A DNA stretch of 64,000 nucleotides from Pycnococcus provasolii (taxonomy: Eukaryota; Chlorophyta; Pseudoscourfieldiophyceae; Pseudoscourfieldiales; Pycnococcaceae): assembly GCA_938743325.2 (NCBI GenBank), contig OW568879.1, forward strand, positions 620,001-684,000, read 5' to 3'. This document shows positions 25,137-34,418 of the stretch, in pieces; the stretch's first letter is position 1; every line of letters begins with the position of its first letter. Under the pieces are notes generated by a model. It was not told the DNA's origin. It saw nothing but the letters and a program-made list of their open reading frames with translations, and ran no database searches. Both the position numbers and the translations under genes were made by a program.

Positions 25137-28100
25137 TCACTCGGGCATGGGCGCACCTCCTCCGTCGAATTCCAAGCCGGAGAAGCGCAGACCTGGCGCG
25201 TAATTGTCGCACGCACGGGTCAAACCTGCCACAATCGCAGCTTCCTCGCGCGACACACGTGACAACCGCGAAAAGGAGAGGTTCGTCAACACACCGGGGC
25301 GTCGCGCAATGCCTTCGGGACGCATGAGAGCATGCTTGAGCGCGATGAGATCGAGCGGCGGCGAGAATGTCGCCGCAATGTCACGAGCACTGTCCGATAT
25401 GTCAGGAACAATGATAGGAGGCAGAGGCTCCTCCTCCTCCTCCACTTTTTTCTTTGAACCTTTCTTCGAGTTATCTCCGCCCGAGGCCTTTTTGGGTTTC
25501 TTCTTCTTTTTCTGTCTCGACCGCTCCTCCTCGAGCTGACCAAGTCGTCGAGCCTTGTACGCCGCATCGGCATCCCTCAAAAACGCATGCGCCTGATCCA
25601 TGCACTCTATGCCGCTCGCATCTGGTGTTTCGGAGCGATTTCGTTCCATGGCGTAAACGAGAAGCTGAATGAGACCGACGCCACCAAGTCCTGAAGTCGA
25701 CACGTTAAGATCCTGCAGCATTGTGTTGTTTTCCATCGCGCCAGTGAGCAGAAGCGCCGCCTCCTCTCCACCGAGGTGCATGTTGCTGATGTTGAGGGAC
25801 TCGAGCGTATCGTTGTCTTGCAGCATCGCACAAACAGAACGAAAGCAAGCCAGTGTTGCGCACGTGTTCCATGCTACATTGAGGGTTTTTAGCGTGTAAT
25901 TCGTTCGCATGCTTTCCATGATTCGGTCCATGCCAACACGTGTGATTCGATTGCATCCAATACTCAGCGTTTCAAGTACGGATCCAGAACTAATCGCGGA
26001 TGCAAGATGTGCCGCACCGCGGTCGCCAATGTCGCAGTTGAAGAGTGACATTGACGTCAGCCGCTGTTTTTTAGGGTGAACGTGCTGAGTGTGGAACAGA
26101 TTAGCGGCGGCATGCGCTCCCATAGGCCCAATCTTGTTATCGGCAAGATCAAGCTCCGACAGTTTAGGATGCGCCCGGATGCTCTGCAGAAGAATCGCAG
26201 CCTCGATTGGCGTGAAGTGATTGTCTGCAACACTTAAGCTGGTCATATGCTTATTGCACTTCAGAGCAGTGCAAAGCTCTGTTATCACAGACGCGTCCTC
26301 GCGATGTTGAAAGTCGTCGAGGTTAAGGTTGTCAAGCGACAGCTCCGCACGCAGAACAGGCGGCTTTTCTGGTTCATTGGCGTTGGCAGTACGTCCGATA
26401 CCGATGCTTCGTGGCCTGAGCGATAGACGTCCGCCAAGCTTGAGGGTATTCAGCACCACAGATGTCGACAACATCGACTGCGTCAGCCGCGCCATCTGCG
26501 CGGGGGGGAGAACCCAGTTTCCCGCATCCATGGAGGATGAGAGTTTTCCACGCCTCTTTGATAGAGAGAGCGCAACCTGCCCGTGCCCAGCAACCATCGT
26601 GTCGCCCCTTAGCCCGTGATTGACGGATTCCCAGTTCGAATGGTTGGTGTACATCTGCTTGATTCGATCGACAGGCGATTTGGGCATTTGCGTGTCTGTA
26701 GAGTACCCCTGGCCGAAGCATCGGTTGAACTGATCAGCATACTTGACGGTGTCGAAAAAGTTTGACGACGCGTTTGATTGCAAGCTCTCCGTAAAGGACA
26801 CGACCTTGTCAAATTTTGCTTTCTGTTTTGCCGCCGACGATTCGGGTGTTACGGGTGTTTCCACCGACGGTGGAATCTCAGTGCCAACAGCGTCATCGTG
26901 CTTGACGGATGGCTCCGACGTGGTAGGATCGAGTGTGATGCCCGCAGACGACATTCGCCTCATCGTGGCGCGCATGAGAAACTTCGGCTGCGGCTGGGTC
27001 TCAGAGCTGGACTTATTTCCAGTCTCGTCTGAAGTTTCGTCGTCGTCCACCGCCGTCATTCCCGAGTGCGCCTTTTCCAGCTGCTCCTCCACCTCGTGCC
27101 AAATAAGATTTGCATCCATGAGCTCTTCACCCTTCGCCATGGCCATGGCTTTGCGCACCGCTGATTCGCTGGATGAGTTGACAAAACCAAATCCCGTGCC
27201 GCGATGATGCGAGGCTTCTCCAAGCTCCTCGAGGTCGTCCTCCATGATCGCATCCCTGACCACGGCATTTCGGCGCAACCTTCCGGTGGGATGGTACGGC
27301 ACGCCCGGCTGGGGGTCAAACATCGGTATGGGCGGCTCCGGCTCGGGTTCCGGCTCAGGAGGAGGAGGTGGGGGAGGTGGGGGAGGGGGAGGGGGCGGCG
27401 GCGGCGGCGGGAAGTAGTCCTCAAAGCGTGACGGTCGCTCAAGCGCCGCGATGATTCGGGAGTGCACGTCACGCACATTCTCGAGACTGTGAAGTTCAAT
27501 GCCAAAGTGGTCACGCACCTTGCCTTCAATCTCGCCGTGCTTGAGCAACATTTCCACCTTCGGATCCCGCACTTGGTCAGGCGAAGCTTTCGGGGTGGAA
27601 GGCTTGCCTCGTCTTGGAGGCTTACCTCGTCTGTACCCGCCGATGGTCACGCCAGGGATGAGCTCGTTCGCCATGTGCTCCGGTCCAAGTAACAGCCTCC
27701 TCTGGTGTTTGATGCCATCCAGGTACTTTTTGAAGCGACGTGGACCGAGTTCGTTGCGCTTCGCCGGGCCGTGCATAACAGCGCGCGCATCCAGCATCGT
27801 CGAGCCGCCGTCTGCCGTGTGCATGACATACTGCCCTATGCCCGAGCGGAAGCGTTCCGTGGTTCGCATCATGCCTGGTGTGGGTCGGTCGACGAGCTCC
27901 GAGGACCACAGAGCGATGCGTCGTTCCAGTTCTTCCTCGTCCTCCCACCAGTTTTGCTCGCTGAGGTCGCCCCACGTCGACCTCTCCGCGCTCCTGTACT
28001 GAGCAGACTTACCAACCTCCTGCGACGAGACTTTCTGCTTCAGACGTGACTGTGGCCGTGCGCCCCTCCGAGACGACGAAGGCGAGGGAAACGCAGACTG

Positions 28101-28715
28101 CGACATCGGCGTCGAAGTTGAGGCTGTGTGCGGCCGACCACCCGCGCCGACTGCCGGTGCGGACCTCTCGGCCGCCAGCGCGAGTGGCGCCATTGGCGAG
28201 ACGAGGCTCCTTTCCGAGAGACTCGCTGCGGCGCTAGCGGGTCTTGACGCTGTGGGCACATCCCCTTGGCTTCCGCGCGGTAGCCACTTGGTGCTTTTCG
28301 CCGTCCTCGTTTGCCAGTGCGTGACTGCGTGGTTTCCCTGTTTTCTGAACGCGTGTCTCGCCGAGGGCGTGCGTGCCGAAGCTGCCGATGACTGCTCGGA
28401 TCCTCCGAGGAGTTCAGAAGAACCACCCCGTGAATCCCTAAGCCCGTGAGTCCCCAAAGCCGAAGCCGAGCCTTCATGACGAGGCCGACGAGAGGAATTA
28501 GCATTGCGAACGGAGGAAGAAGCAGGTGCAAGAAGAAGATCGCCACGAGTTGTGTAAGGCGAAGCAGCTGATAAAGCTAATGAAGCTGATGAAGCTGAAG
28601 AAGCACGGTAAGCCGCCTGCAAGTTCGAATACGAATACAATGAGAGCGCGGAGTGAGGACGATGAACTTGAGCAGTGTCATTGTTGTTGTTGTTGTTGTT
28701 GTGGATGGGCGCCAT
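25137..28715 (-). CDS. Leucine-rich-repeat (RNI-type) protein with polyproline tract
   Basis: A 1,192-residue protein. The first 260 residues are Ser/Ala/Asn-rich and disordered. A conserved-looking middle region follows (WWEDEEELERRIALW, PAKRNELGPRRFKKYL). An uninterrupted run of about 18 prolines lies at about 435-452, followed by Pro-Glu alternation. The C-terminal third has ribonuclease-inhibitor-type LRRs (about 765-1025), with units such as LSELDLADNKIGPMGA and LKTLNVAWN. A lysine-rich stretch and a short C-terminal domain follow. Such proteins in flagellate algae are often axonemal or dynein-regulatory (TCTE1-like), but nothing here proves that. The start is ATG 28715; the frame runs 45 bp further to a TTG only. 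Confidence 0.75.
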   Translation of the reverse strand: MAPIHNNNNNNNDTAQVHRPHSALSLYSYSNLQAAYRASSASSASLALSAASPYTTRGDLLLAPASSSVRNANSSRRPRHEGSASALGTHGLRDSRGGSSELLGGSEQSSAASARTPSARHAFRKQGNHAVTHWQTRTAKSTKWLPRGSQGDVPTASRPASAAASLSERSLVSPMAPLALAAERSAPAVGAGGRPHTASTSTPMSQSAFPSPSSSRRGARPQSRLKQKVSSQEVGKSAQYRSAERSTWGDLSEQNWWEDEEELERRIALWSSELVDRPTPGMMRTTERFRSGIGQYVMHTADGGSTMLDARAVMHGPAKRNELGPRRFKKYLDGIKHQRRLLLGPEHMANELIPGVTIGGYRRGKPPRRGKPSTPKASPDQVRDPKVEMLLKHGEIEGKVRDHFGIELHSLENVRDVHSRIIAALERPSRFEDYFPPPPPPPPPPPPPPPPPPEPEPEPEPPIPMFDPQPGVPYHPTGRLRRNAVVRDAIMEDDLEELGEASHHRGTGFGFVNSSSESAVRKAMAMAKGEELMDANLIWHEVEEQLEKAHSGMTAVDDDETSDETGNKSSSETQPQPKFLMRATMRRMSSAGITLDPTTSEPSVKHDDAVGTEIPPSVETPVTPESSAAKQKAKFDKVVSFTESLQSNASSNFFDTVKYADQFNRCFGQGYSTDTQMPKSPVDRIKQMYTNHSNWESVNHGLRGDTMVAGHGQVALSLSKRRGKLSSSMDAGNWVLPPAQMARLTQSMLSTSVVLNTLKLGGRLSLRPRSIGIGRTANANEPEKPPVLRAELSLDNLNLDDFQHREDASVITELCTALKCNKHMTSLSVADNHFTPIEAAILLQSIRAHPKLSELDLADNKIGPMGAHAAANLFHTQHVHPKKQRLTSMSLFNCDIGDRGAAHLASAISSGSVLETLSIGCNRITRVGMDRIMESMRTNYTLKTLNVAWNTCATLACFRSVCAMLQDNDTLESLNISNMHLGGEEAALLLTGAMENNTMLQDLNVSTSGLGGVGLIQLLVYAMERNRSETPDASGIECMDQAHAFLRDADAAYKARRLGQLEEERSRQKKKKKPKKASGGDNSKKGSKKKVEEEEEPLPPIIVPDISDSARDIAATFSPPLDLIALKHALMRPEGIARRPGVLTNLSFSRLSRVSREEAAIVAGLTRACDNYAPGLRFSGLEFDGGGAPMPE

Positions 28716-28974
28716 GGCGGCTTGGGCCGTGGGGAGGGAGGAGTTTCTGGGGCACCTCAAAATGGGGGCAGGCAGTCAACGGGCAGTCCAGTCCAGTCGA
28801 GTTAATCCTCGAGGGGGGCCCAAACTTAACCGGGGGGGAGGGAGGATTTGATTGGGGGTTGGATGATTCGGGGTTTGAGGAATTCCTTACCCCCGAATGC
28901 CGAATCAATCCCCCAAATGCTTCCTGGATGGAAGTTTGACGTGACGTCCGTTTTCTCCATTTTGACTTTTTGCC
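28716..28974. other. Divergent spacer, LRR gene / RCC1-like gene
   Basis: About 260 bp. Immediately upstream of the LRR ATG the coding strand of that gene is C-rich. Near 28852-28880 the plus strand carries GGGGGTTGGAT and TTCGGGGTTT, G-rich in the RCC1-like gene's orientation, and 28891-28918 is C-rich on the plus strand. Possible shared promoter; no coding content. Confidence 0.45.
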
Positions 28975-29943
28975 ATGTCAGCACACTTTGTGGACCCTGT
29001 GCTCCCTGAGGGAGAGTTGGCGTACGAAGCGATCCGACTCGCAGTCATACCGTGGCAGCGCGAAAGACGCATTGCGAAGGAGCAAGAGCGTATGCGCTTA
29101 GCGCGATTGTCGTCGAGAGTGATTTCTGCGGGTTACGGTCACTCGATTGCGCTTCGAGGTGACGGAAATGTCGCGTGCTGGGGTGCCAACGGCGACGGCC
29201 AGGCGCCTCCCGCTGGCGTCGACGGCGACTTCGTCATGGTTGCAGCGGGTGACTGGCACTCGCTGGCGCTACGACGCGACGGCAGCGTCGCGTGCTGGGG
29301 ACGCAACCACCATGGCCAAGCGCCTCCCGCCGGCGTCGACGGCGACTTCGTCGCAATCGCTGCGGGTAAACGTTACTCGTTGGCGCTGCGACGTGACGGC
29401 ACCATCGCGTGCTGGGGTGCCAACTACAGTGGTCAGGCGCCTCCCGCCGGTGACTTCGTCGCAATCGCTGCGGGGAGCGACCACTCGCTCGCGCTTCGAC
29501 GCGACGGAAATGTCGCGTGCTGGGGCTCCGACTACTACGGCCAGGCGCCTCCCGGCGGCATCGACGGCGACTTCGTCGCAATCGCTGCGGGCGACTGCTA
29601 CTCGCTCGCGCTTCGACGCGACGGCAATATCGCGTGCTGGGGAGACAACGACGACGGCCAGGCGCCTCCCGCCGGCGTCGACGGTGACTTCGTCGCAATC
29701 GCTGCGGGTGACTGCCACTCGCTCGCGCTTCGACGCGACGGAAGGATCGCGTTCTGGGGAGACAATCACGACGGTCAGGCGCCTCCCGCCGGCGTCGACG
29801 GCGACTTCGTCGCGACTGCTGCGGGGGGTTGGCACTCGCTCGCGCTTCGACGCGATGGTGGCATCGCGTGCTTGGGACTCAACGGCGAAGGCCAGGCGCC
29901 TCCTGGCGGCGTCGATGGGCCATTCGGACACGTCGACGTGTAA
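28975..29943 (+). CDS. Seven-repeat RCC1-like beta-propeller
   Basis: A 322-residue protein. A 50-residue N-terminal helix-rich part (IPWQRERRIAKEQERMRLAR) is followed by seven tandem repeats of 35-39 residues. Each has the pattern V-A-I-A-A-G-x-x-x-S-L-A-L-R-R-D-G-x-I-A-C-W-G and ends G-Q-A-P-P-x-G-V-D-G-D-F. Seven repeats would close a seven-bladed RCC1-type propeller. The repeats are more alike than in RCC1 proper, with the third shortened. RCC1-like repeats serve as guanine-exchange, ubiquitin-ligase or light-signalling modules, but no partner domain is present. Start ATG 28975 is preceded by a T/C-rich leader. Confidence 0.85.
   Translation: MSAHFVDPVLPEGELAYEAIRLAVIPWQRERRIAKEQERMRLARLSSRVISAGYGHSIALRGDGNVACWGANGDGQAPPAGVDGDFVMVAAGDWHSLALRRDGSVACWGRNHHGQAPPAGVDGDFVAIAAGKRYSLALRRDGTIACWGANYSGQAPPAGDFVAIAAGSDHSLALRRDGNVACWGSDYYGQAPPGGIDGDFVAIAAGDCYSLALRRDGNIACWGDNDDGQAPPAGVDGDFVAIAAGDCHSLALRRDGRIAFWGDNHDGQAPPAGVDGDFVATAAGGWHSLALRRDGGIACLGLNGEGQAPPGGVDGPFGHVDV
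29110..29925 (+). repeat. RCC1-like coding repeats, 7 units of about 108-117 bp
   Basis: DNA units with shared blocks such as GGCGACTTCGTCGCAATCGC and CTCGCGCTTCGACGCGACGG. Later units are nearly identical in DNA, which indicates recent unit duplication or conversion. Confidence 0.8.
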
Positions 29944-30122
29944 GCAAAACTGTTTACCTATCCCTGTGGTACTTTAAGAGTCACACCATCCTATTCTACT
30001 CTACTATATCGACTTGTCAGTTAGGATACAGATACAGATTGTTACAGAATGCATTGGCTGAGTTGTGAAACATCCTCCGCCAATCCCAAGTGAGGCTGGT
30101 GGGTAGGGTACAGTGGTAGTAT

Positions 30123-33100
30123 TTACAAGCAAGTCTTGTCGGACATCTGCGCCACAAGTGTGCTCACAGCAACAAGACGCGCGGCGCGTTCATCGGGCGT
30201 ACGCGCATACTTTGAAACGAGGAGGTCCGCGGCAGACACCAATCGACCTTCAACATCATAAATAGTTTGTACACTCTCAGCAAGTTCCACCGCACGAGGA
30301 GCGAGCGCGGATCTTAACGTTTGCGCGAGTGCATCTGACGGTGGTGCGGCGGTAGCTGTTGATGGTGGGGCCGCGGAAGCACTTGATGGTTGAGTCGCAA
30401 CAACTGACGAAGGCGGTGCGGCGTCGAAGTCGCCGAAGCCATCGTCGTCGTCAGCTTCAGCGACAATGGAAGGTCCTGGTGGTGGTGCGGCGTCGAAGTC
30501 GCCGAAGCCGTCATCGTCGTCAGCTGCAGGGGCTATGGAAGGTCCTGGTGGTGGTGCGGCGTCGAAGTCGCCGAAGCCGTCATCGTCGTCAGCTTCAGGA
30601 GCAAAAGAAGGTCCTGGTGGTGGTACGGCGTCGAAGTCGCCGAAGCCGTCCTCCTCCTCAGTGGGAGTGCTGACGGACGGCTCTGGCAAAGGTGCGGCAT
30701 CAACCGTCGATGGTGGTACGGCGTCGAAGTCGCCGAAGCCGTCATCCTCCTCCGTGGGAGTGCTGACGGACGGCTCTGGCAAAGGTGCGGCATCAACCGT
30801 CGATGGTGGCGCGGCGTCGAAGTCGCCGAAGCCGTCCTCCTCCTCAGTGGGAGTGCTGACGGACGGCTCTGGCAAAGGTGCGGCATCAACCGTCGATGGT
30901 GGTGCGGCGTCGAAGTCGTCGAAGCCGTCATCCTCCTCAGTGGGGGTGCTGACGGACGGCTCTGGCAAAGGTGCGGCATCAACCGTCGATGGTGGTGCGG
31001 CGTCGAAGTCGTCGAAGCCGTCATCCTCCTCAGTGGGAGTGCTGACGGACGGCTCTGGCAAAGGTGAGGCATCATCCTTTGATGGTGGTGCGGCGTCGAA
31101 GTCGCCGAAGCCGTCGTCCTCCTCAGTGGGAGTGCTGATGGACGGCTCTGGCAAAGGTGCGGCATCAACCGTCGATGGTGCTGCGGCGTCGAAGTCGCCG
31201 AAGCCGTCATCCTCCTCAGTGGGAGTGCTGACGGACGGCTCTGGCAAAGGTGCGACATCAACCGTCGATGGTGCTGCGGCGTCGAAGTCGCCGAAGCCGT
31301 CATCCTCCTCTGTGGGAGTGCTGACGGACGGCTCTGACAAACGTGAGGCATCATCCTTTGATGGTGCTGCGGCGTCGAAGTCGCCGAAGCCGTCGTCCTC
31401 CTCAGTGGGAGTGCTGACGGACGGCTCTGGCACAGGTGCGGCATCAACCGTCGATGGTGCTGCGGCGTCGAAGTCGCCGAAGCCGTCATCCTCCTCAGTG
31501 GGAGTGCTGATGGACGGCTCTGACAAAGGTGCGACATCAACCGTCGATGGTGCTGCGGCGTCGAAGTCGCCGAAGCCGTCATCCTCCTCAGTGGGAGTGC
31601 TGACGGACGGCTCTGGCACAGGTGCGGCATCAACCGTCGATGGTGCTGCGGCGTCGAAGTCGCCGAAGCCGTCATCCTCCTCAGTGGGAGTGCTGACGGA
31701 CGGCTCTGGCACAGGTGCGGCATCAACCGTCGATGGTGCTGCGGCGTCGAAGTCGCCGAAGCCGTCGTCAGCATCAGCGATGCCTGTGTCTTCCGGTTGC
31801 GGCGGTTGTGAAACGATGTCAAGTGAGGCAGCGTCGTCGATCGCAGGACCGGGTGTCGCTTCAGCGCTCCCGCTCAACGCGAACATGTCCTCGGAGAGCG
31901 GCGCTGGGGTCGGCGCTACAGCAGCCTGCTCACCGAAAAGGTCCTCTGACAGAGGCGCACCGCCAGCTGGTGCCGGTGTAGCCGCACCGCCGGCATCATT
32001 GAACGCGCCGAAGCCGTCGTCAGTATCAGCGATGCCTGTGTCTTGCGGTTGCGACGGTTGTGCAACGATCTCAAGTGAGGCAGCGTCGTCGATCGCAGGA
32101 CCGGGTGTCGCTTCAACGCTCCCGCTCAACGCGAACATGTCCTCGGAGAGCGGCGCTGGGGTCGGCGCTACAGCAGCCTGCTCACCGAAAAGGTCCTCTG
32201 ACAGAGGCGCACCGCCGGCATCATTGAATGCGCCGAAGCCGTCGTCAGTATCAGCGATGCCTGTGTCTTCCGGTTGCGGCGGTTGTGAAACGATCTCAAG
32301 TGAGGCAGCGTCGTCGATCGCAGGACCGGGTGTCGCTTCAGCGCTCCCGCTCAACGCGAACATGTCCTCGGAGAGCGGCGCTGGGGTCGGCGCTACAGCA
32401 GACTGCTCACCGAAAAGGTCCTCTGACAGAGGCGCACCGCCGGCATCATTGAACGCGCCGAAGCCGTCGTCACCATCAGAGATGCCTGTGTCTTGCGGTT
32501 GCGGCGGTTGTGAAACGATGTCAAGTGAGGCAGCGTCGTCGATCGCAGGACCGGGTGTCGCTTCAACGCTCCCGCTCAACGCGAACATGTCCTCGGAGAG
32601 CGGCGCTGGGGTCGGCGCTACAGCAGACTGCTCACCGAAAAGGTCCTCTGACAGAGGCGCACCGCCGGCATCATTGAATGCGCCGAAGCCATCGTCAGTA
32701 TCAGCGATGCCTGTGTCTTCCGGTTGCGGCGGTTGTGAAACGATCTCAAGTGAGGCAGCGTCGTCGATCGCAGGACCGGGTGTCGCTTCAGCGTTCCCGC
32801 TCAACGCGAACATGTCCTCGGAGAGCGGCGCTGGGGTCGGCGCTACAGCAGACTGCTCACCGAAAAGGTCCTCTGACAGAGGCGCACCGCCGGCATCATT
32901 GAACGCGCCGAAGCCGTCGTCACCATCAGAGATGCCTGTGTCTTGCGGTTGCGGCGGTTGTGAAACGATCTCAAGTGAGGCAGCGTCATCGATCGCAGGA
33001 CCGGGTGTCGCTTCAGCGCTCCCGCTCAACGCGAACATGTCCTCGGAGAGCGGCGCTGGGGTCGGCGCTACAGCAGACTGCTCACCGAAAAGGTCCTTTG

Positions 33101-34418
33101 ACAGAGGCGCACCGCCGGCATCATTGAACGCGCCGAAGCCGTCGTCAGTATCAGAGATGCCTGTGTCTTGCGGTTGCGGCGGTTGTGCAACCACCTCTAA
33201 TGGGAAAGGTGGTGCTGGTGCATGCGTCGCTTTGATACCTTCGCTGAACGAGAACATGTCCTGCGATAGCTGTGCACCGCCAGCTTGTGCCGGCGTAGGC
33301 GCACCGCTCGCGTCACTAAATTCGCCAAATTCGTCGTCAGCATCAGCAGTGCCTGTGTCTTGCGGTTGTGGCGATTGTGCACCCACCTCTAATGGGAAAG
33401 GTGGTGCTGGTGCATGCGTCGCTTTGATACCTTCGCTGAACGCGAACATATCCTGCGATAGCTGTGTACCGCCAGCTTGTGCCGGCGTAGGCGCACCGCC
33501 GGCGTCACTAAATTCGCCAAATTCGTCGTCGGCGACGGCGTTACCGGTAACGTGTGGTAGCGGCGTTTGTCCCATCCCCCCGAACATATTGCTTGATTGC
33601 GGTGCTGGCGTTGGCGCGACGTCGACCTGCTCAGCGAAAAGGTCTTCTGAGAGCGGTGCAACCCCTACGCCGTGCACTGGAGTGAGCGTACTGCCGGCGT
33701 CGTTGAATGCGCCGAAATCGTCGTCGGCGTCAACCTTAGCGGATGGAAGATTTTGTTGCTTTGGCTGCTGCGACACCTTAAGGCTTGCATAGTAGTCGTC
33801 GAACGAAGGTAGTGTCGTACTCGCCGTCCCTGTTCCTGCCGAGCCATTTGTAGCTGGCTTGCCAAGAGCCTCGGTCGCGAGCGCGCCAAACACTGCATCC
33901 GCTTGCGCCTTTTGCTTCGCCTGAACGGTGCGCTCGGCGTCCTCGAAGTCTCCAAAGTCGTCCGTATTCGTTTGCAGGTGTTGTTGCTGCATCGCCATCG
34001 GCATCGGCATCGGCATCGGCATCGCCATGGGCTGTTGCATCATCATCTGACTGTCTGTTTGGATTTGAGAAAAGTGGGAATAGGAAGAATGGTGCTGCTG
34101 AGGAGTCCCAAAGACGACATGATTGTTATTATTGTTATTATTATGCTGCTGCTGCTGCTGCATCATCGACGGAGAGTACATCTGCTGCTGGTTTCCGCCT
34201 CCTCCTCCTCCCGGCGACATCTGCGTGGAGTGAACATGGTGATGGATAGGCTGTTGCGTGTAGGCTGTGTTCATCTGCATATTATTCTGGTAGTACATCA
34301 TCTGATGCATCTGCTGCTGCTGCATGTGCTGCTGCTGCTGCTGCTGCTGACGTTGCATCTGCATCTGCTGCTGCTGACGCTGCATCTGCTCTTGCTCTTG
34401 CTGCTGCTGCGTCGTCAT
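30123..34418 (-). CDS. DFGxF-repeat protein, aftiphilin/synergin-like clathrin adaptor partner
   Basis: A 1,431-residue, mostly disordered protein. A Gln/Met-rich N-terminus (about 1-170) is followed by about 26 copies of an acidic D-G/E-F-G-x-F motif. The first is DDFGDFEDA. A middle block has 75-residue units containing GFGAFNDAGG, LSEDLFG and LSEDMFAL. The C-terminal block has 31-residue units containing DDGFGDFDAA. A short folded-looking tail (ELAESVQTIYDVEGRL, KYARTPDERAARL) ends the chain. The [DE]DFxxF motif is the established ligand of the AP-1 gamma-ear and GGA-ear domains in gamma-synergin and aftiphilin. The protein is therefore likely a multivalent trans-Golgi/endosome adaptor partner (inference). 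Start ATG 34418 follows a GTG-opened extension. Confidence 0.72.
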   Translation of the reverse strand: MTTQQQQEQEQMQRQQQQMQMQRQQQQQQQHMQQQQMHQMMYYQNNMQMNTAYTQQPIHHHVHSTQMSPGGGGGGNQQQMYSPSMMQQQQQHNNNNNNNHVVFGTPQQHHSSYSHFSQIQTDSQMMMQQPMAMPMPMPMPMAMQQQHLQTNTDDFGDFEDAERTVQAKQKAQADAVFGALATEALGKPATNGSAGTGTASTTLPSFDDYYASLKVSQQPKQQNLPSAKVDADDDFGAFNDAGSTLTPVHGVGVAPLSEDLFAEQVDVAPTPAPQSSNMFGGMGQTPLPHVTGNAVADDEFGEFSDAGGAPTPAQAGGTQLSQDMFAFSEGIKATHAPAPPFPLEVGAQSPQPQDTGTADADDEFGEFSDASGAPTPAQAGGAQLSQDMFSFSEGIKATHAPAPPFPLEVVAQPPQPQDTGISDTDDGFGAFNDAGGAPLSKDLFGEQSAVAPTPAPLSEDMFALSGSAEATPGPAIDDAASLEIVSQPPQPQDTGISDGDDGFGAFNDAGGAPLSEDLFGEQSAVAPTPAPLSEDMFALSGNAEATPGPAIDDAASLEIVSQPPQPEDTGIADTDDGFGAFNDAGGAPLSEDLFGEQSAVAPTPAPLSEDMFALSGSVEATPGPAIDDAASLDIVSQPPQPQDTGISDGDDGFGAFNDAGGAPLSEDLFGEQSAVAPTPAPLSEDMFALSGSAEATPGPAIDDAASLEIVSQPPQPEDTGIADTDDGFGAFNDAGGAPLSEDLFGEQAAVAPTPAPLSEDMFALSGSVEATPGPAIDDAASLEIVAQPSQPQDTGIADTDDGFGAFNDAGGAATPAPAGGAPLSEDLFGEQAAVAPTPAPLSEDMFALSGSAEATPGPAIDDAASLDIVSQPPQPEDTGIADADDGFGDFDAAAPSTVDAAPVPEPSVSTPTEEDDGFGDFDAAAPSTVDAAPVPEPSVSTPTEEDDGFGDFDAAAPSTVDVAPLSEPSISTPTEEDDGFGDFDAAAPSTVDAAPVPEPSVSTPTEEDDGFGDFDAAAPSKDDASRLSEPSVSTPTEEDDGFGDFDAAAPSTVDVAPLPEPSVSTPTEEDDGFGDFDAAAPSTVDAAPLPEPSISTPTEEDDGFGDFDAAPPSKDDASPLPEPSVSTPTEEDDGFDDFDAAPPSTVDAAPLPEPSVSTPTEEDDGFDDFDAAPPSTVDAAPLPEPSVSTPTEEEDGFGDFDAAPPSTVDAAPLPEPSVSTPTEEDDGFGDFDAVPPSTVDAAPLPEPSVSTPTEEEDGFGDFDAVPPPGPSFAPEADDDDGFGDFDAAPPPGPSIAPAADDDDGFGDFDAAPPPGPSIVAEADDDDGFGDFDAAPPSSVVATQPSSASAAPPSTATAAPPSDALAQTLRSALAPRAVELAESVQTIYDVEGRLVSAADLLVSKYARTPDERAARLVAVSTLVAQMSDKTCL
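30427..31765 (-). repeat. Coding array of 93-bp units
   Basis: Units of 93 bp (31 residues), for example starting at 30661 and 30754, about a dozen in register, plus shorter 69-bp-type variants at the 3' end of the gene. Each encodes one DGFGDFD motif. Differences between units are few. Confidence 0.85.
31766..33200 (-). repeat. Coding array of 225-bp units
   Basis: A landmark in the 75-residue unit recurs at 31881, 32133, 32358, 32583, 32808 and 33033, giving spacings of 252, 225, 225, 225 and 225. The 252 spacing reflects an extra nine-residue Pro/Ala stretch in one unit. Confidence 0.85.

Noticed and set aside
30466-33792. Plus-strand open frame of 1,108 codons opposite the DFGxF gene
   Set aside because: It is an antisense frame kept open by the repeated codons of the real gene. 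Its product is a monotonous Ser/Pro/Lys repeat with no domain, and the minus-strand frame shows the acidic motif family.
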